From an uncultured Verrucomicrobia subdivision 3 bacterium (GTDB taxonomy: Bacteria > Verrucomicrobiota > Verrucomicrobiia > Limisphaerales > UBA11358): DNA of 64,000 nucleotides. The translations under genes and the position numbers were made by a program. Positions 28,350-38,466 of this stretch are shown in pieces; the stretch's first letter is position 1; each line of letters begins with the position of its first letter. The notes under the pieces were generated by a model. The model was not told where the DNA came from and did no database searches. It was given only the letters and a program-made list of their open reading frames with translations. Location of the stretch: NCBI GenBank assembly GCA_903922735.1, contig CAIXUZ010000040.1, positions 1 through 64,000 of the forward strand, given 5' to 3'.

Positions 28350-28841
28350 ATGAACCGCTCGCTGCTCATTCTGCTCGGTGCCCTGGCGCTGGGCGTGGCG
28401 ATTTTTGGCGGTTCCTATTTCATTTCCCATCGCACCACCGAGCGGTGCTGCACCGATGCGACGGATGAGTTAAGCTGGTTGCGCGCGGAATTTCATTTGA
28501 GCGGTGTGGAGATGGCGCGCATCCGGCAGCTGCACGAGGGCTACCTGCCCCGGTGCGCCGATATGTGCGCGAAAATCGCCGCCAAAAAACGTGAACTGGC
28601 AGCGGTCCTCGGCAACAACAACAATATCACGGTCGAGGCGCAGGCAAAACTAAAAGAAATCGCCGAGTTGCGGGCGCAATGTCAGGCGCAGATGCTGCAG
28701 CACTTTACGACGGTCAGTCAGGAGATGCCGCCGGAACAAGGTCAGCGCTACCTCGCCGAGATGAAGCGGCTCACGCTCGGCACCCACGAGCAAACAGAAC
28801 AATCCATGTCGGGCCATACCGGTCATGAGCTTCACCACTGA
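28350..28841 (+). CDS. Periplasmic heavy-metal sensor, CnrX-like
   Basis: A 163-residue membrane-anchored protein: an N-terminal helix (LLILLGALALGVAIFGGSYF) followed by a helical hairpin domain of the CnrX/ZraP-like metal-resistance group. It carries several potential ligands: a CC pair after the helix, PRCADMCAKI, and a His-rich C-terminus (GHTGHELHH). In CnrYXH systems CnrX binds the metal and releases the sigma factor through the anti-sigma protein. The gene starts one base after the upstream stop and overlaps the sigma gene by 17 bases, indicating one operon. Confidence 0.75.
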   Translation: MNRSLLILLGALALGVAIFGGSYFISHRTTERCCTDATDELSWLRAEFHLSGVEMARIRQLHEGYLPRCADMCAKIAAKKRELAAVLGNNNNITVEAQAKLKEIAELRAQCQAQMLQHFTTVSQEMPPEQGQRYLAEMKRLTLGTHEQTEQSMSGHTGHELHH

Positions 28842-29424
28842 CGCCCAGCCTTCGCCGGAAGCCCGGGATCGGGCGGATATGGAGCAGCTTCAAGCCGGTC
28901 ACGATGCCGCGCTGAATCACTTGATGGAGCGCCACGCCACGCCGGTTTTCCGCTTCCTTTGTCGCATGATCGGCAACGAGGACGATGCCAATGATCTCGC
29001 GCAGGAAACCTTTGTCCGCGTTTTCAAGTCCTGCAAAAGTTACCGTGCGGAACAAAAGTTTTCGACGTGGCTGTTCACCATCGCCGCCAACCTGGCGCGG
29101 AATCATTTCCGCTGGCGCTCGCGGCATCCGAATCTTTCGCTCGACGCGGAAAATCCGGAGACGGAGCAAACCCTCGGGAGCACGCTGCCGGCGAATGCGC
29201 CGGCTCCAAACGAAGCCGCGCTGGCGGAAGAGCGCGCCGCCGCGGTTCGCCTCGCCGTCCAGAAATTGCCGGAAGATTTGCGTGCGGCCATTGTGCTATG
29301 TGAATGGGAAGAACGCAGTGTGGTGGAAGCGGCGACGATATTGGAATCCACACCCAAAGCCGTGGAATCGCGCCTCTATCGCGCCCGGGGAATCTTGCGC
29401 GAACGGTTGAAAACCTGGCTCTGA
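28825..29424 (+). CDS. ECF RNA polymerase sigma factor
   Basis: A 199-residue sigma-70 family factor of the extracytoplasmic-function class. Region 2 spans roughly residues 30-100 (FRFLCRMIGNEDDANDLAQE, then KFSTWLFTIAANLARNHFR), and region 4 roughly 130-195 (LPEDLRAAIVLCEWEERSV and the helix-turn-helix ending in RLYRARGILRERL). The start overlaps the metal-sensor gene. With the two genes before it, it forms a signalling module next to a metal-efflux operon on the opposite strand, which is its likely target. Confidence 0.93.
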   Translation: MSFTTDAQPSPEARDRADMEQLQAGHDAALNHLMERHATPVFRFLCRMIGNEDDANDLAQETFVRVFKSCKSYRAEQKFSTWLFTIAANLARNHFRWRSRHPNLSLDAENPETEQTLGSTLPANAPAPNEAALAEERAAAVRLAVQKLPEDLRAAIVLCEWEERSVVEAATILESTPKAVESRLYRARGILRERLKTWL

Positions 29425-29470
29425 ACCGCCTTCGCTTGCGACCGGCCGGCGCGGCTGGTAAAAATGGCGC

Positions 29471-30124
29471 GTGCGCTTCTTTCCGAACCTCACTGCTGCC
29501 GAGTGGCGACGACCCTCGGTCATCGCGCTGATCCTCGCCAACCTTGTGCCGGTGGGCGGCGTGCTGTTTTTCGGCTGGGAAGTTTTTCCGCTGCTGTTTT
29601 TATTCTGGAGCGAGAACGTGATTATTGGCGCGTTCAATGTGCTGCGGATGATATTTGCCATGCCCTTCCAGATTGGCGTGCTCCCGCTGATACCCTTTTT
29701 CTGCGTCCATTACGGCTTGTTCACGTTCGTCCACGGGGTTTTTGTCATTGAACTCTTCGGCAGCGGCCTGAAATCGCGCGGCGGTTTTCCGGGGCCGGAA
29801 ACTTTCTGGGAAATCATGCGGGAAAATCATCTGGGCTGGGCGGTGCTCGGTCTGGCCGTGAGCCGGGGAATCTCCTTCGCCACCAATTATGTCGGCCAGG
29901 GCGAATTCCGGCGCATCACGCCGGGGCAACTCATGGGCCAGCCCTATGGTCGCATCGTGGTGCTGCACATCGCGATTCTCGGCGGCGGATTTTTAGTCCA
30001 AGCCCTGCATTCACCCGTCTTCGGCCTGCTGTTGCTGGTGGCGCTGAAGATCCTGCTCGACCTCGCCGGCCATCTGCACGAGCGCAGCAAATTTTCCGTG
30101 AAGGACACGGTGAAGGTGGATTAA
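29471..30124 (+). CDS. DUF6498-type integral membrane protein
   Basis: A 217-residue protein with about six membrane helices. The frame starts at a GTG (29471) just after the sigma gene; no ATG fits. It has the LFLFWSENVIIGAFNVLRM segment and later a GRIVVLHIAILGGG segment that I associate with DUF6498 proteins. Its function is unknown. The 46-base gap after the sigma gene allows co-transcription, but no metal-binding pattern is visible. Confidence 0.7.
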   Translation: MRFFPNLTAAEWRRPSVIALILANLVPVGGVLFFGWEVFPLLFLFWSENVIIGAFNVLRMIFAMPFQIGVLPLIPFFCVHYGLFTFVHGVFVIELFGSGLKSRGGFPGPETFWEIMRENHLGWAVLGLAVSRGISFATNYVGQGEFRRITPGQLMGQPYGRIVVLHIAILGGGFLVQALHSPVFGLLLLVALKILLDLAGHLHERSKFSVKDTVKVD

Positions 30125-30127
30125 CCC

Positions 30128-31978
30128 TTAGTTCTCGGCCGCTTCCAGCTGCTCCAGTTCCTTTGCTGCCGCTTCCCATTGCGCCGTCACTTCGGGCAGG
30201 CGGTCGGAGACAATCATCAGCTCGCGGTTGATCTGCGTCGCCCGCCCGCCGGAGTGGTAGGTTTCCGGCTTCTCGAGTTCCGCCGCGAAGTCGCGTTCTT
30301 TGGCCTCAAGGTCGGCGATTTCTTTTTCCAGCGCCGCAATGCGCTTTTTGGTTTCTGATTTTTTATTCGAGAGCGCTTGCCGCTGTGAGGCTTCCAGGCG
30401 CTTTTGCTCCTTGCGGTCGGCGGTCGGCACGACGGGCTTGGGGGCGGTCAGATTTTTGCTGAAGCTGGAACTCGTCAGCGCCGAGCGCGCCGACTGCGCG
30501 GTCTTGTCCAGGTAATACTGATAGCCGCCGCCGAAATGCCGGAGCGTGCCGGCCTCGACGCGGACGACATGCGTGGACAGCGCGCGAATGAAATGCACAT
30601 CGTGGCTGATGAAAACCAGCGTGCCCTGATATTGCTTCAAGGCCTCGATGAGCGCGTCCACGCTGGCCAGATCCAAGTGCGTGGTCGGCTCGTCCATCAA
30701 TAGTAGATTCGGCGGATCGAGCAATAGCTTAACGAGTGCGAGCCGGCTTTTTTCGCCGCCGCTCAACACCTTGACTGGCTTGTAAATATCATCGCCGCGA
30801 AAGAGAAAGCTGCCCAGCACCGTGCGGATCGCCTGCTCGGTGATGCGTTGCGGCGTGTCCAGCGCCTCTTGAAACACCGTGTGGTTTGGATTCAACATCG
30901 CCGCGCGATGCTGTGCGAAGTAGCCGAACTTGGTGTTGTGGCCGAGCTTGTGTTCGCCCGACTGCGGCGTCAGGACTTGCGCGAGCAATTTCAGCAACGT
31001 GGATTTGCCCGCGCCGTTCGGGCCGACCAGCACGATGCGCTGATCGCGTTCCACTTCCAGATCAATGCCGTTGTAAATCAAATTCTCGCCGTAGCCAAAC
31101 TTGATCTTCTCCAGCGTAATGACGCGCTGGCCGCTGCGCTGCGGCTGGGGAAAACGAAAACCCATCGTCGCGTCCGGGCCGTCCGGAATCTGCACCATGT
31201 CTTCCTTGATGCGCTCGATCTGCTTGCGCTTGCTCTGCGCCTGCGAAGCCTTGCTGGCTTTGGCCCCAAAGCGGTCGGCAAATAATTGCAGCCGGTCAAT
31301 ATCGCGCTGCTGGGCCTTGGCCGTGGCGATCAACGTCGCCTCCATCGCCGCGCGCTGCACCAGATACTCGTCGTAGTTGCCCGTGTAGCGCATGATGCGC
31401 GACGCGCGCAGCTCGGCGATATGCGTGCAAAGATTGTTGAGAAATTCGCGGTCGTGCGAAATCAGCAGGATCGCGCCGGGATAATATTTCAGATAATCCT
31501 GAAACCAGATGAGCGTTTCGAGGTCGAGATGGTTGGTCGGCTCGTCGAGCATGAGCAGGTCCGGCTCTTCCGCGAGCAGTCGCGCAAGGTGGGCGCGCAT
31601 GATCCAGCCGCCGGACATTTCCTTGGCCGGGCGGTCATGATCCGTCTGTTTGAACCCGAGGCTGGCGAGAATCTGCTTCACCTTGGCGATGAACTGGCCG
31701 TCGTGCTCGTGCTGGTGCGGCACGGCGACTTCCATCACGGTTTCATTTCCCGCCGGTTCGCTTTCCTGCGGCAGATAGCCAACGCGGGTGCCCCGGATGA
31801 ACGACACGCTGCCCGCGTCCGGCTCCTCCTGGCCGAGGATGATCTTGATGAGCGTGGATTTACCCGCGCCGTTGGGCCCGGTGATGGCGATGCGGTCGCC
31901 CGACATGATGTTCAACGAAACGTCGTCAAACAATTCGCGTCCGCCAAATGATTTGGAAAGGCCGGCTACAGTTAACAT
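30128..31978 (-). CDS. ABC-F family ATPase
   Basis: Soluble protein of 616 residues with two nucleotide-binding domains and no membrane part, the ABC-F layout associated with ribosome protection or translation control. The first domain has [12 protein letters not shown] and the signature [16 protein letters not shown]; the second has [12 protein letters not shown] and the signature [17 protein letters not shown] linker of about 80 residues and a C-terminal coiled coil (about 540-616) complete it. It faces the membrane protein gene tail to tail, three bases apart. Subfamily (Uup, YheS or YbiT type) is uncertain. Confidence 0.93.
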   Translation of the reverse strand: MLTVAGLSKSFGGRELFDDVSLNIMSGDRIAITGPNGAGKSTLIKIILGQEEPDAGSVSFIRGTRVGYLPQESEPAGNETVMEVAVPHQHEHDGQFIAKVKQILASLGFKQTDHDRPAKEMSGGWIMRAHLARLLAEEPDLLMLDEPTNHLDLETLIWFQDYLKYYPGAILLISHDREFLNNLCTHIAELRASRIMRYTGNYDEYLVQRAAMEATLIATAKAQQRDIDRLQLFADRFGAKASKASQAQSKRKQIERIKEDMVQIPDGPDATMGFRFPQPQRSGQRVITLEKIKFGYGENLIYNGIDLEVERDQRIVLVGPNGAGKSTLLKLLAQVLTPQSGEHKLGHNTKFGYFAQHRAAMLNPNHTVFQEALDTPQRITEQAIRTVLGSFLFRGDDIYKPVKVLSGGEKSRLALVKLLLDPPNLLLMDEPTTHLDLASVDALIEALKQYQGTLVFISHDVHFIRALSTHVVRVEAGTLRHFGGGYQYYLDKTAQSARSALTSSSFSKNLTAPKPVVPTADRKEQKRLEASQRQALSNKKSETKKRIAALEKEIADLEAKERDFAAELEKPETYHSGGRATQINRELMIVSDRLPEVTAQWEAAAKELEQLEAAEN

Positions 31979-31988
31979 TTTGGATTGG

Positions 31989-32055
31989 TAGCGACGACCC
32001 GATAGAGCGTCGCAAACTTGGTTTTATCTGGCGGCGCTCTGCCGAGTCGCCGCTA
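31989..32055. repeat. REP-like imperfect palindrome between lysS and the ABC-F gene
   Basis: TAGCGACGACCCGATAGAG on the left is nearly the reverse complement of CTCTGCCGAGTCGCCGCTA on the right, with about 20 bases between extended arms. It fills most of the 86-base gap between two minus-strand genes. Confidence 0.6.
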
Positions 32056-32064
32056 CGAATGAAG

Positions 32065-33534
32065 TCATTTCGGCTTCAGCTGCGGGAACAAAATCACGTC
32101 GCGGATGCTTTCCTGGCCGAGGAGCATCATGCACAGGCGGTCAATGCCGATGCCGATGCCGCCGGCGGGAGGCATACCGTGTTCGAGCGCGACGAGGAAA
32201 TCCTCGTCCAGCTTCTGCGGCTCGCCGCCGGCCTGATGCTCGAGGGTGTGACGCTGCTGGATGGGATCATTCTGCTCGGTGTAGCCGGGGGAAATCTCCT
32301 GGCCGTTGATGCAGCACTCGAAGACTTCAACGGTCGCCGGGTCGTCAGGCGTGAGCTTGGCGAGCGGAACGAGTTCCTTCGGCAGATGCGTGACAAAGGT
32401 CGGGTTGATCAGCGTCGGCTCAATGAACTTGGAGAACACGGCGTTCGTGACTTCAAAATCTTCGAACTCCTTGCCGATTTCCGCGCCCAGGTCATGCGCG
32501 CGCTGGCGGCGCTCGGCGGCGGAAACCGTGAACCAGTCCGCCCCGGCTTTTTCTTTGACGAGATCGTTGTATTTCGCGCGGCGCCAGTTGGTTAGGTCAA
32601 TCGTGCGGGTGACTTTGCCTTCGGCATCCTTGAATTCGATGACGAGCGTGCCCAGGACTTTCTGCGCGACATATTTGATGAGGGATTCGACGGTTTCCAT
32701 CATCGTCTCATAATCGCCGAATGCCTGATACGCTTCGAGCATCGTGAATTCAGGATTGTGTCGGCGCGAGAGGCCTTCGTTGCGGAAGTTCTTGCCGATT
32801 TCGAACAATTTATCAATGCCCCCGACCAGCAGTCGCTTATGGTAAAGCTCCAGCGCAATACGCAGGTAAAATTCGCAGCCAAGGGCATTATGAAAGGTCT
32901 TGAACGGTTGCGCCGCCGCGCCGCCGGGAATTGACTGCATCGCGGGCGTCTCCACTTCCACGTAGCCGCGGCTGTGAAAGAACGCGCGGATTTCGTGCAC
33001 GATGGCGCTGCGTTTGAGGAAAACTTCCTTCACGTCGGGATTGCCGATGAGGTCGAGGTAGCGCTGGCGGTAGCGGATTTCCGTGTCTTCGAGGCCGTGC
33101 CATTTCGCGGGCGGCGGGCGGAGCGATTTGGCGACGATGGTAAAGCTTTCCAGCTTGAGGCTGGGTTCACCGGTCTTGGTGCGGAAGAGCGTGCCGGTCA
33201 CACCGATGAAATCGCCGAGGTCCAGATGCGTGAAAATATCCCAGCTGCCCGGCGCTTTTTCTTCCATGGAATTTTTCTGCGCGTAAATCTGGATGCGCCC
33301 GCTTTGGTCGCGCACGTCAATGAACATGGATTTGCCCATCTCGCGATGCGCGGTGATGCGGCCGGCGACGGACACGCGCTGGCCTTCGGGCAGCGCGCCG
33401 GAATCGAACCCGCTGCGGGCGGCGTGGCACTGGCTGTCGGGCGTGAATTTATTCCGGAACGGAAAAATACCCCTGGCTTCAAGCGACTTGAGCTTGGCCT
33501 TGCGCTGTTCGATGAGTGAATTGGTGTCTTCCAT
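32065..33534 (-). CDS. lysS: Lysyl-tRNA synthetase, class II
   Basis: Charges tRNA-Lys. At 489 residues it has the usual bacterial length: an N-terminal OB-fold anticodon-binding domain (VSVAGRITAHREMGKSMFID) and the class II core with motif 2 (FEIGKNFRNEGLSRRHNPEF) and motif 3 (GIGIGIDRLCMMLL). The family tail is FPQLKPK. The conserved pattern HNPEFTMLEAYQAF supports Lys rather than Asp or Asn specificity. Cytosolic. Confidence 0.97.
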   Translation of the reverse strand: MEDTNSLIEQRKAKLKSLEARGIFPFRNKFTPDSQCHAARSGFDSGALPEGQRVSVAGRITAHREMGKSMFIDVRDQSGRIQIYAQKNSMEEKAPGSWDIFTHLDLGDFIGVTGTLFRTKTGEPSLKLESFTIVAKSLRPPPAKWHGLEDTEIRYRQRYLDLIGNPDVKEVFLKRSAIVHEIRAFFHSRGYVEVETPAMQSIPGGAAAQPFKTFHNALGCEFYLRIALELYHKRLLVGGIDKLFEIGKNFRNEGLSRRHNPEFTMLEAYQAFGDYETMMETVESLIKYVAQKVLGTLVIEFKDAEGKVTRTIDLTNWRRAKYNDLVKEKAGADWFTVSAAERRQRAHDLGAEIGKEFEDFEVTNAVFSKFIEPTLINPTFVTHLPKELVPLAKLTPDDPATVEVFECCINGQEISPGYTEQNDPIQQRHTLEHQAGGEPQKLDEDFLVALEHGMPPAGGIGIGIDRLCMMLLGQESIRDVILFPQLKPK

Positions 33535-33791
33535 AAAAATGGCGGCGGGTATTAAACCACAAAAACGGGGTTAAAACCAAGAAGCAAAGTGGGCTGACAT
33601 TGCCATGCGGTATCTACCAGCTTCCAACTCTGCACCACCGCATCCATGTCAGCCCAAAGCAAGCTAAGCCTCATTGACGAATGCGCAAGGGGTTAAATGG
33701 AATTAATTTTCTACCGCAAAATCAGGCCCTCCCCCAAACGAAACTTGCCTTGAACGTGGTTGCCCCTAGGATTCGCGAAGAACATTTAAAC

Positions 33792-34790
33792 ATGATCCGC
33801 TCATTTGCATTCACCACGCAGGGCAAGCTGCATACGAAGGATATCGAGCCGTTTTTGATGCCGACGCTGCTGGCGGATACGAATTTGTTCCTGTGGGTGG
33901 ACCTCGAAAATCCCACGGCGTTTGAGAACAAGGAGGTGCTGGAGCAGATTTTCCATTTTCACCCGCTGTCCATCGAGGACTGTGTGCAACCCAGTCCGTC
34001 GCCCAAGGTCGAGGAATATTCGCCCAAGGAAGAGGACCTGTTCACGCCGTATCTGTTCATGGTCATCCATGCGGTGGATTACAACCGCAAGGATGGCTGC
34101 TTCGGCACCAGCGAACTGAATTTTTTCCTCGGCAAAAATTTTCTCATTACCTATCACCACGAACCGCTGCGCAGCGTCTCGATGGTGGAAGAGCGGGCGG
34201 TGAACGGCACGATGAACATCGCCCGGGCGCCGGACCGGGTGGCGCATGCGCTGCTCGACCATCTGGTGGACAATTACAAGCCCGCTTTGGACGAGCTCTC
34301 GATGGAGATCGCCGAGCTGGAGCAGCAGGCATTTCAGAAGCCGAGCAAGGAGACGCTGAATAAGATATTGCGGGTCAAAAAAGAAGTGCTCCATTTGCGC
34401 CAGATCATCGGTCCGCAGCGCGAAGTGCTGGGGCGGTTCGCCCAGGGGGAATTCAAGCTCGTCCGTCCGCATCTGGTGCCGTATTTCCGCGATGTTTACG
34501 ATTCCCTGTTCCACATCGGCGAAATGGCGCAAGGCTACGCGGATTCGCTCACCGGCATTTTGCAGATTTATTTGAACATGTCGTCCAACCAGACCGGTGA
34601 AGTGGTGAAGCTGCTGACGCTCATCACCGTCATCACCACGCCGCTGATGATGATCGGGACGTGGTATGGCATGAATTTCAAGGACATGCCGGAGCTGGAC
34701 CACAAGCACGCCTATCCGACGGCGCTCGTCTGTATGCTGCTCTCCACGGCGGCAACCTACTGGTATTTCAAGAAGAAAAAGTGGTTTTGA
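33792..34790 (+). CDS. corA: CorA-family magnesium/cobalt transporter
   Basis: Pentameric divalent-cation channel of the inner membrane, 332 residues. The large cytosolic domain ends in a long helix, then two C-terminal membrane helices with the signature YGMNF between them and a basic tail (YFKKKKWF). The start at 33792 (MIRSFAFTT) is chosen; the longer frame from 33681 adds 37 residues with no family match. A bidirectional terminator-like hairpin follows. Confidence 0.95.
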   Translation: MIRSFAFTTQGKLHTKDIEPFLMPTLLADTNLFLWVDLENPTAFENKEVLEQIFHFHPLSIEDCVQPSPSPKVEEYSPKEEDLFTPYLFMVIHAVDYNRKDGCFGTSELNFFLGKNFLITYHHEPLRSVSMVEERAVNGTMNIARAPDRVAHALLDHLVDNYKPALDELSMEIAELEQQAFQKPSKETLNKILRVKKEVLHLRQIIGPQREVLGRFAQGEFKLVRPHLVPYFRDVYDSLFHIGEMAQGYADSLTGILQIYLNMSSNQTGEVVKLLTLITVITTPLMMIGTWYGMNFKDMPELDHKHAYPTALVCMLLSTAATYWYFKKKKWF

Positions 34791-34803
34791 AGGAAAGCAA
34801 AAA

Positions 34804-34847
34804 CCGATGGAAATTTTCACCGCCCGTCGCGGTGTGATTTCCATCGG
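34804..34847. terminator. Long hairpin between corA and the ThuA gene
   Basis: CCGATGGAAAT pairs with ATTTCCATCGG, and the inner TCACCGC / GCGGTG bases extend the stem. It lies between two convergent genes, so it may end transcription from both sides, although flanking T-runs are weak. Confidence 0.55.
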
Positions 34848-34891
34848 CTGCTCTAAAGCTTCCGGCTACCCGGCCTAGCCTGGCTGGCGAC

Positions 34892-35770
34892 TTATTTCTT
34901 CAAACCCAGCGCCCACAAAATGCCGCCGAGGACGTGCTGCTGATACGCCTTGCTGATTTCGGCCTCATTTTTGCGGTCCTTGATGGTCGCATCGGTGTCC
35001 CAGATGTCCTCGCGGTGGCCGAGCGAGGTGTAAAACACTTTACCCTGCCCGAACGATTTGCTCCAGGACACGGGGAAATGGCCGGCCTCATGGTTCATTT
35101 TCGGGTCGGGGTGTTTGTCGAGAATGAGCAGGTCGTGCACTGTGGTGGTCTCGTAATTCTTGAACTGATAAATCTCCTCCTGCTTGAGCGTCCAGGATTT
35201 GCCCAGATGCGCCGTCGCCGGGTGTTGCAAGTCTTTGTTTATGCACTCCACGCTCACCTGCGGCCCGTGCGTTTTGAATTCACCGCCGAGCATCGCCGCG
35301 TAATCCGAATTCGGCCATTTGTGAAACGTGTCGCTCGCCGCATGGATGCCGATAAACGCATGCCCCGCCTTGATCCAGTCGAGAAATCCCTGCGGATCGG
35401 GCAGCGGCAGATCGCCGGTGGTGCTGACAAAGGCGACCGCGTCGTAATTTTTCAACGCCGCCGGCGAAAGCTTTTGCAGGGCGGGCTTCAGCGCCGTCTC
35501 TTCCCATTTGGTTTCAGCGGTGTTGAACGCGGCTTTCTCTTCCGCCGTGGCGTCCTTTTTCAGGTTGGCCGGCTTGCCTTCCGGCTGGTGAACGAAGTCC
35601 ACGGTGAACGCGCCGCTCTGCTTGGCCAGCTCGGCCAGGACTTTTTCGCTCGTCGGAATCGAGCTGTGCCGGAACCCGGTCGTGGTTGTCACCACCAGCA
35701 GTTTCTTCGGCGCAGCCTGCAGGGAAGTTGCCGCCAGCGCGGCCACGAGGAGGAGGGGGATTATTTTCAT
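34892..35770 (-). CDS. Secreted ThuA-domain protein
   Basis: A 292-residue protein with a signal peptide (MKIIPLLLVAALAATSLQA) and a ThuA/trehalose-utilisation fold of the glutamine-amidotransferase-like class. Typical segments are LLVVTTTTGFRHSSI, FVSTTGDLPLPDPQGF, GHAFIGIHAASDTFHKWP and the late GKVFYTSLGHREDIW. ThuA proteins often occur next to Gfo/Idh/MocA oxidoreductases and have been linked to 3-keto-sugar metabolism. Here such an oxidoreductase gene lies 42 bases upstream on the same strand, which supports a shared pathway. Confidence 0.88.
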   Translation of the reverse strand: MKIIPLLLVAALAATSLQAAPKKLLVVTTTTGFRHSSIPTSEKVLAELAKQSGAFTVDFVHQPEGKPANLKKDATAEEKAAFNTAETKWEETALKPALQKLSPAALKNYDAVAFVSTTGDLPLPDPQGFLDWIKAGHAFIGIHAASDTFHKWPNSDYAAMLGGEFKTHGPQVSVECINKDLQHPATAHLGKSWTLKQEEIYQFKNYETTTVHDLLILDKHPDPKMNHEAGHFPVSWSKSFGQGKVFYTSLGHREDIWDTDATIKDRKNEAEISKAYQQHVLGGILWALGLKK

Positions 35771-35812
35771 TTGTTTTGTTATGTGATTTGTTGTTGGTCT
35801 AGAAATTTCAAA

Positions 35813-37192
35813 TTACAGTTTTACTTCCCAGCCCTTGCGGTAAGTGCGGCGCAACCGGCGTTCGGTTTCCGGATGATTTGGAATCCGCAGGTGCTTGGCG
35901 TCCCATTGCAGCATCTGGCCCGGCATGCGGACCGCCACGGTGCCAAGAATGATCGCCTCGGCCATCGGCCCGGCCAGCGGGAAAGACGACGCCGTCGGCT
36001 CGCCGCCCAGGCAGGCATCCACAAAGCGATGGTAGTGGCTGGGACCTTTTTCGATGGTCCGCGGCACGTCCTTGAATTTTTCCACCGGAAAGAGACGCGG
36101 CATGGACTGGTGCGGGAGCAGCACCGCGCCTTCTGTGCCGATGACCATGGCGGATTCCGCCGGATACTCGGGCACCTTGGGATCGGCCAGCGCGATTTTT
36201 TGCACGTCGGCCGGTGGAAACTTGTCGCCATCGAACCACTCGACAGGCAGTTCTTTTCCATCGGTCAACTCGCTGCCCGGAAAAATCCAGGTGATGTGGT
36301 TGCTCTGCGGCCAGGTGTCGGCGCGCCGCTCCGGGGAATTCCGCCACGAATCCTGGACTTCCGCCACCACCGACAGCGGCGCGGTGAGTCCCAGGCCTTT
36401 CCATGTTGCGTCAAAGATGTGGCACCCGATGTCGCCCGACCAGCCCGTGCCGAAATCCTGCCACGAGCGCCACATGACCGGATGATAGATGTTTGGTGCG
36501 TAAGGCCGTTCCGGCGCGGTGCCAAGCCACAAATCCCAGTTCAATTCCGGCGGCACCGGGCTGCCCGTCGCGGGTCGCGGCCCGGCGAGGCGATATTTTT
36601 CCGCGCCCGGGCGGTTCGAGCACAGCACCACGCGCTGGACCTTGCCGATGACGCGCTGCCGCAGCCATTGCACCATCAGCCGGTCTCCCATGCTGGCCGC
36701 AATCTGGGTTCCCAACTGCGTCACCACTCCGGCATTTTTCGCCGCCAGCGCCAGCGCGCGGCATTCCGCGACGTCGTGCGCGAGCGGTTTCTGGCAATAA
36801 ACATGTTTGCCGGCGCGGATGAAAGCCAGCGCAATGGCCGCATGCATGTGATCCGGCACGGTGACATTGACGGAATCAATCCGGTCTCCCTCCTTGGCGA
36901 GCAGCTCGCGCCAGTCGGTGTATTGCCGCGCGTTGGGCAATTCCTTTCCGGCGTCCGCTAGGTGATTTTTGTCCACGTCGCAAAGGGCGACAATCTCCAG
37001 CCGGGGATGCGACTTGAAGCTTTTGAGGTCGGTGCCGCCCATCATGCCGCGCACGCCGATGCAGGCATGGCGCAACTTGCCGTCCGCCGGAATGCGCCTG
37101 ACGCTCGAACTTGTCGCGCAACCAGCCATCAAACCGAGACCGCCCAAGGCGGACAGGGTGATGAATTCTTTGCGCGAGATTCGGTTGTTCAC
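35813..37192 (-). CDS. Exported Gfo/Idh/MocA-family oxidoreductase
   Basis: A 459-residue NAD(P)-dependent oxidoreductase. The GTG at 37192 is chosen because it is followed at once by NNRISRKEFITLS and a hydrophobic stretch ending in a lipobox-like LMAGC; the longer frame to 37411 runs into the neighbouring gene. The Rossmann domain contains IVALCDVDKN and VTVPDHMHAAIA; the catalytic Lys segment is CQKPLAHDV. The signal suggests Tat export of the folded, cofactor-loaded protein, possibly as a lipoprotein. It sits between the ThuA gene and another Gfo/Idh gene. Confidence 0.87.
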   Translation of the reverse strand: MNNRISRKEFITLSALGGLGLMAGCATSSSVRRIPADGKLRHACIGVRGMMGGTDLKSFKSHPRLEIVALCDVDKNHLADAGKELPNARQYTDWRELLAKEGDRIDSVNVTVPDHMHAAIALAFIRAGKHVYCQKPLAHDVAECRALALAAKNAGVVTQLGTQIAASMGDRLMVQWLRQRVIGKVQRVVLCSNRPGAEKYRLAGPRPATGSPVPPELNWDLWLGTAPERPYAPNIYHPVMWRSWQDFGTGWSGDIGCHIFDATWKGLGLTAPLSVVAEVQDSWRNSPERRADTWPQSNHITWIFPGSELTDGKELPVEWFDGDKFPPADVQKIALADPKVPEYPAESAMVIGTEGAVLLPHQSMPRLFPVEKFKDVPRTIEKGPSHYHRFVDACLGGEPTASSFPLAGPMAEAIILGTVAVRMPGQMLQWDAKHLRIPNHPETERRLRRTYRKGWEVKL

Positions 37193-37247
37193 AGACAGGC
37201 TTGGTTTACCGCCAACCGCAGGGCGCCCCCGGCAGTTGCGGCTGGCT

Positions 37248-38438
37248 TCAAATCTTCTTCGGCATGGCCGTCCAAGCGCCTTTTTTCGCGCTGCTCTTGA
37301 GGCAGGTTTCGATGAAGGCGATGCCCGTCCAGCCGTCCTCGATGTTCGCGTATTTCGCGCCGTCGCAGGCGAATTTCTCGCCGGCTTTCCACTTGCGCAC
37401 ATCGGCTTCAAAGCAGCGATGCAGCCGCGCGAAGGCGTCGTGGAACGCTTCGGGATGGCCCGCGGGAATGGTCGGTTCGGCCATCAGGTCGGCCGGCAGA
37501 TCCTTGGGCAGGAAGCCGTCGCCGCCGGACACCGCGCCGCGCCAGTAAACGCGATCGGGCTGGCCCGGCAGGAGGATGGTGATGCTCTCCGGCTCTTCCT
37601 GGCGCCAGCGCAGGCTGCCCTTGGTGCCGGCGATGAGAATGCCGAGGTCGTTCTTGTGGCCGTGGCAAATCTGCGAGGCGCGCACGAGCGCTTTGCCGCC
37701 GTTGGAGAGATTGCAGTAGATCGTAAAGTGGTCGTCAATCGGCCGGCCTTCCACGAACTTCTCCAACTGGGCGCTGACTTGCGTGACGTCGAGGCCGGTC
37801 GTGTAGCGCAGTTGCATGAGCGCATGCGTGCCGATGTCGCCGCCGCAGCCGGAGCCGCCGGCGCGTTTCGGGTCCACGCGCCACGAGGCCTGCTGCTGGC
37901 CGGTGGCTTCGAGCTTGGTCGCGAGCCAGCCCTGGATGTAATAACTGTCCACCCAGCGCACGTCGCCGAGCAAACCGCTCTGCACGATGTAACGGCTGAA
38001 GCGGGTCGTCCAGTGGCCGAGATACGTGTGCGCGACGGCGAATGGAACTTTCAGCTTGCGCGAGGTCTTCACCAATTCGTTGGCTTCCTTCAGATTCAGG
38101 CATAACGGTTTTTCGCAGAACACCGCGATGCCGGCTTTCATCGCCTTCATGGCCGGGTCGAAGTGGACGAAGTTCGGCGTGACGATGAGGATGTAATCGA
38201 GCTTCTGGTCCTCGGGCAGCGTCTTGTTTGCCGTGATCATTTCGTCGTAAGAGCCGTAGCCTTTGATCGGATAAGGCCACTTGGCCGCTTCTTCCAACGC
38301 GATCTTGGGATCCGGGAAGAGCGCGCCCGCCACCACGCGACGAGTGCCGTCGAAATGAATGGCTTTTTGATGTGGGTTGACGATGAAGGCGCCTTTGCCG
38401 CCGCCCACGAGTCCGACATTGAGGGGTCGATTAGACAT
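37248..38438 (-). CDS. Cytosolic Gfo/Idh/MocA-family oxidoreductase
   Basis: A 396-residue protein without a signal. The start at 38438 ([16 protein letters not shown]) places the glycine-rich Rossmann loop at the N-terminus; the frame extends 19 codons further but without family match. [11 protein letters not shown] and [10 protein letters not shown] are the cofactor and catalytic-Lys segments, and [12 protein letters not shown] is the conserved C-domain His motif. Gene order suggests that it works with the exported paralogue and the TIM-barrel isomerase in oxidising and rearranging a sugar or cyclitol. Confidence 0.9.
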   Translation of the reverse strand: MSNRPLNVGLVGGGKGAFIVNPHQKAIHFDGTRRVVAGALFPDPKIALEEAAKWPYPIKGYGSYDEMITANKTLPEDQKLDYILIVTPNFVHFDPAMKAMKAGIAVFCEKPLCLNLKEANELVKTSRKLKVPFAVAHTYLGHWTTRFSRYIVQSGLLGDVRWVDSYYIQGWLATKLEATGQQQASWRVDPKRAGGSGCGGDIGTHALMQLRYTTGLDVTQVSAQLEKFVEGRPIDDHFTIYCNLSNGGKALVRASQICHGHKNDLGILIAGTKGSLRWRQEEPESITILLPGQPDRVYWRGAVSGGDGFLPKDLPADLMAEPTIPAGHPEAFHDAFARLHRCFEADVRKWKAGEKFACDGAKYANIEDGWTGIAFIETCLKSSAKKGAWTAMPKKI

Positions 38439-38466
38439 AAAGATTTTGGCGTGGTGTTCTAAATGG

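Noticed and set aside
34934..36961. 675-codon plus-strand frame opposite the ThuA and Gfo/Idh genes
   Set aside because: It spans two well-supported minus-strand genes and their gap, and its composition is that of an antisense shadow.
35813..37411. 532-residue version of the Gfo/Idh protein
   Set aside because: The extra N-terminal 73 residues overlap the neighbouring gene and hide the Tat/lipoprotein signal that begins at the GTG at 37192.
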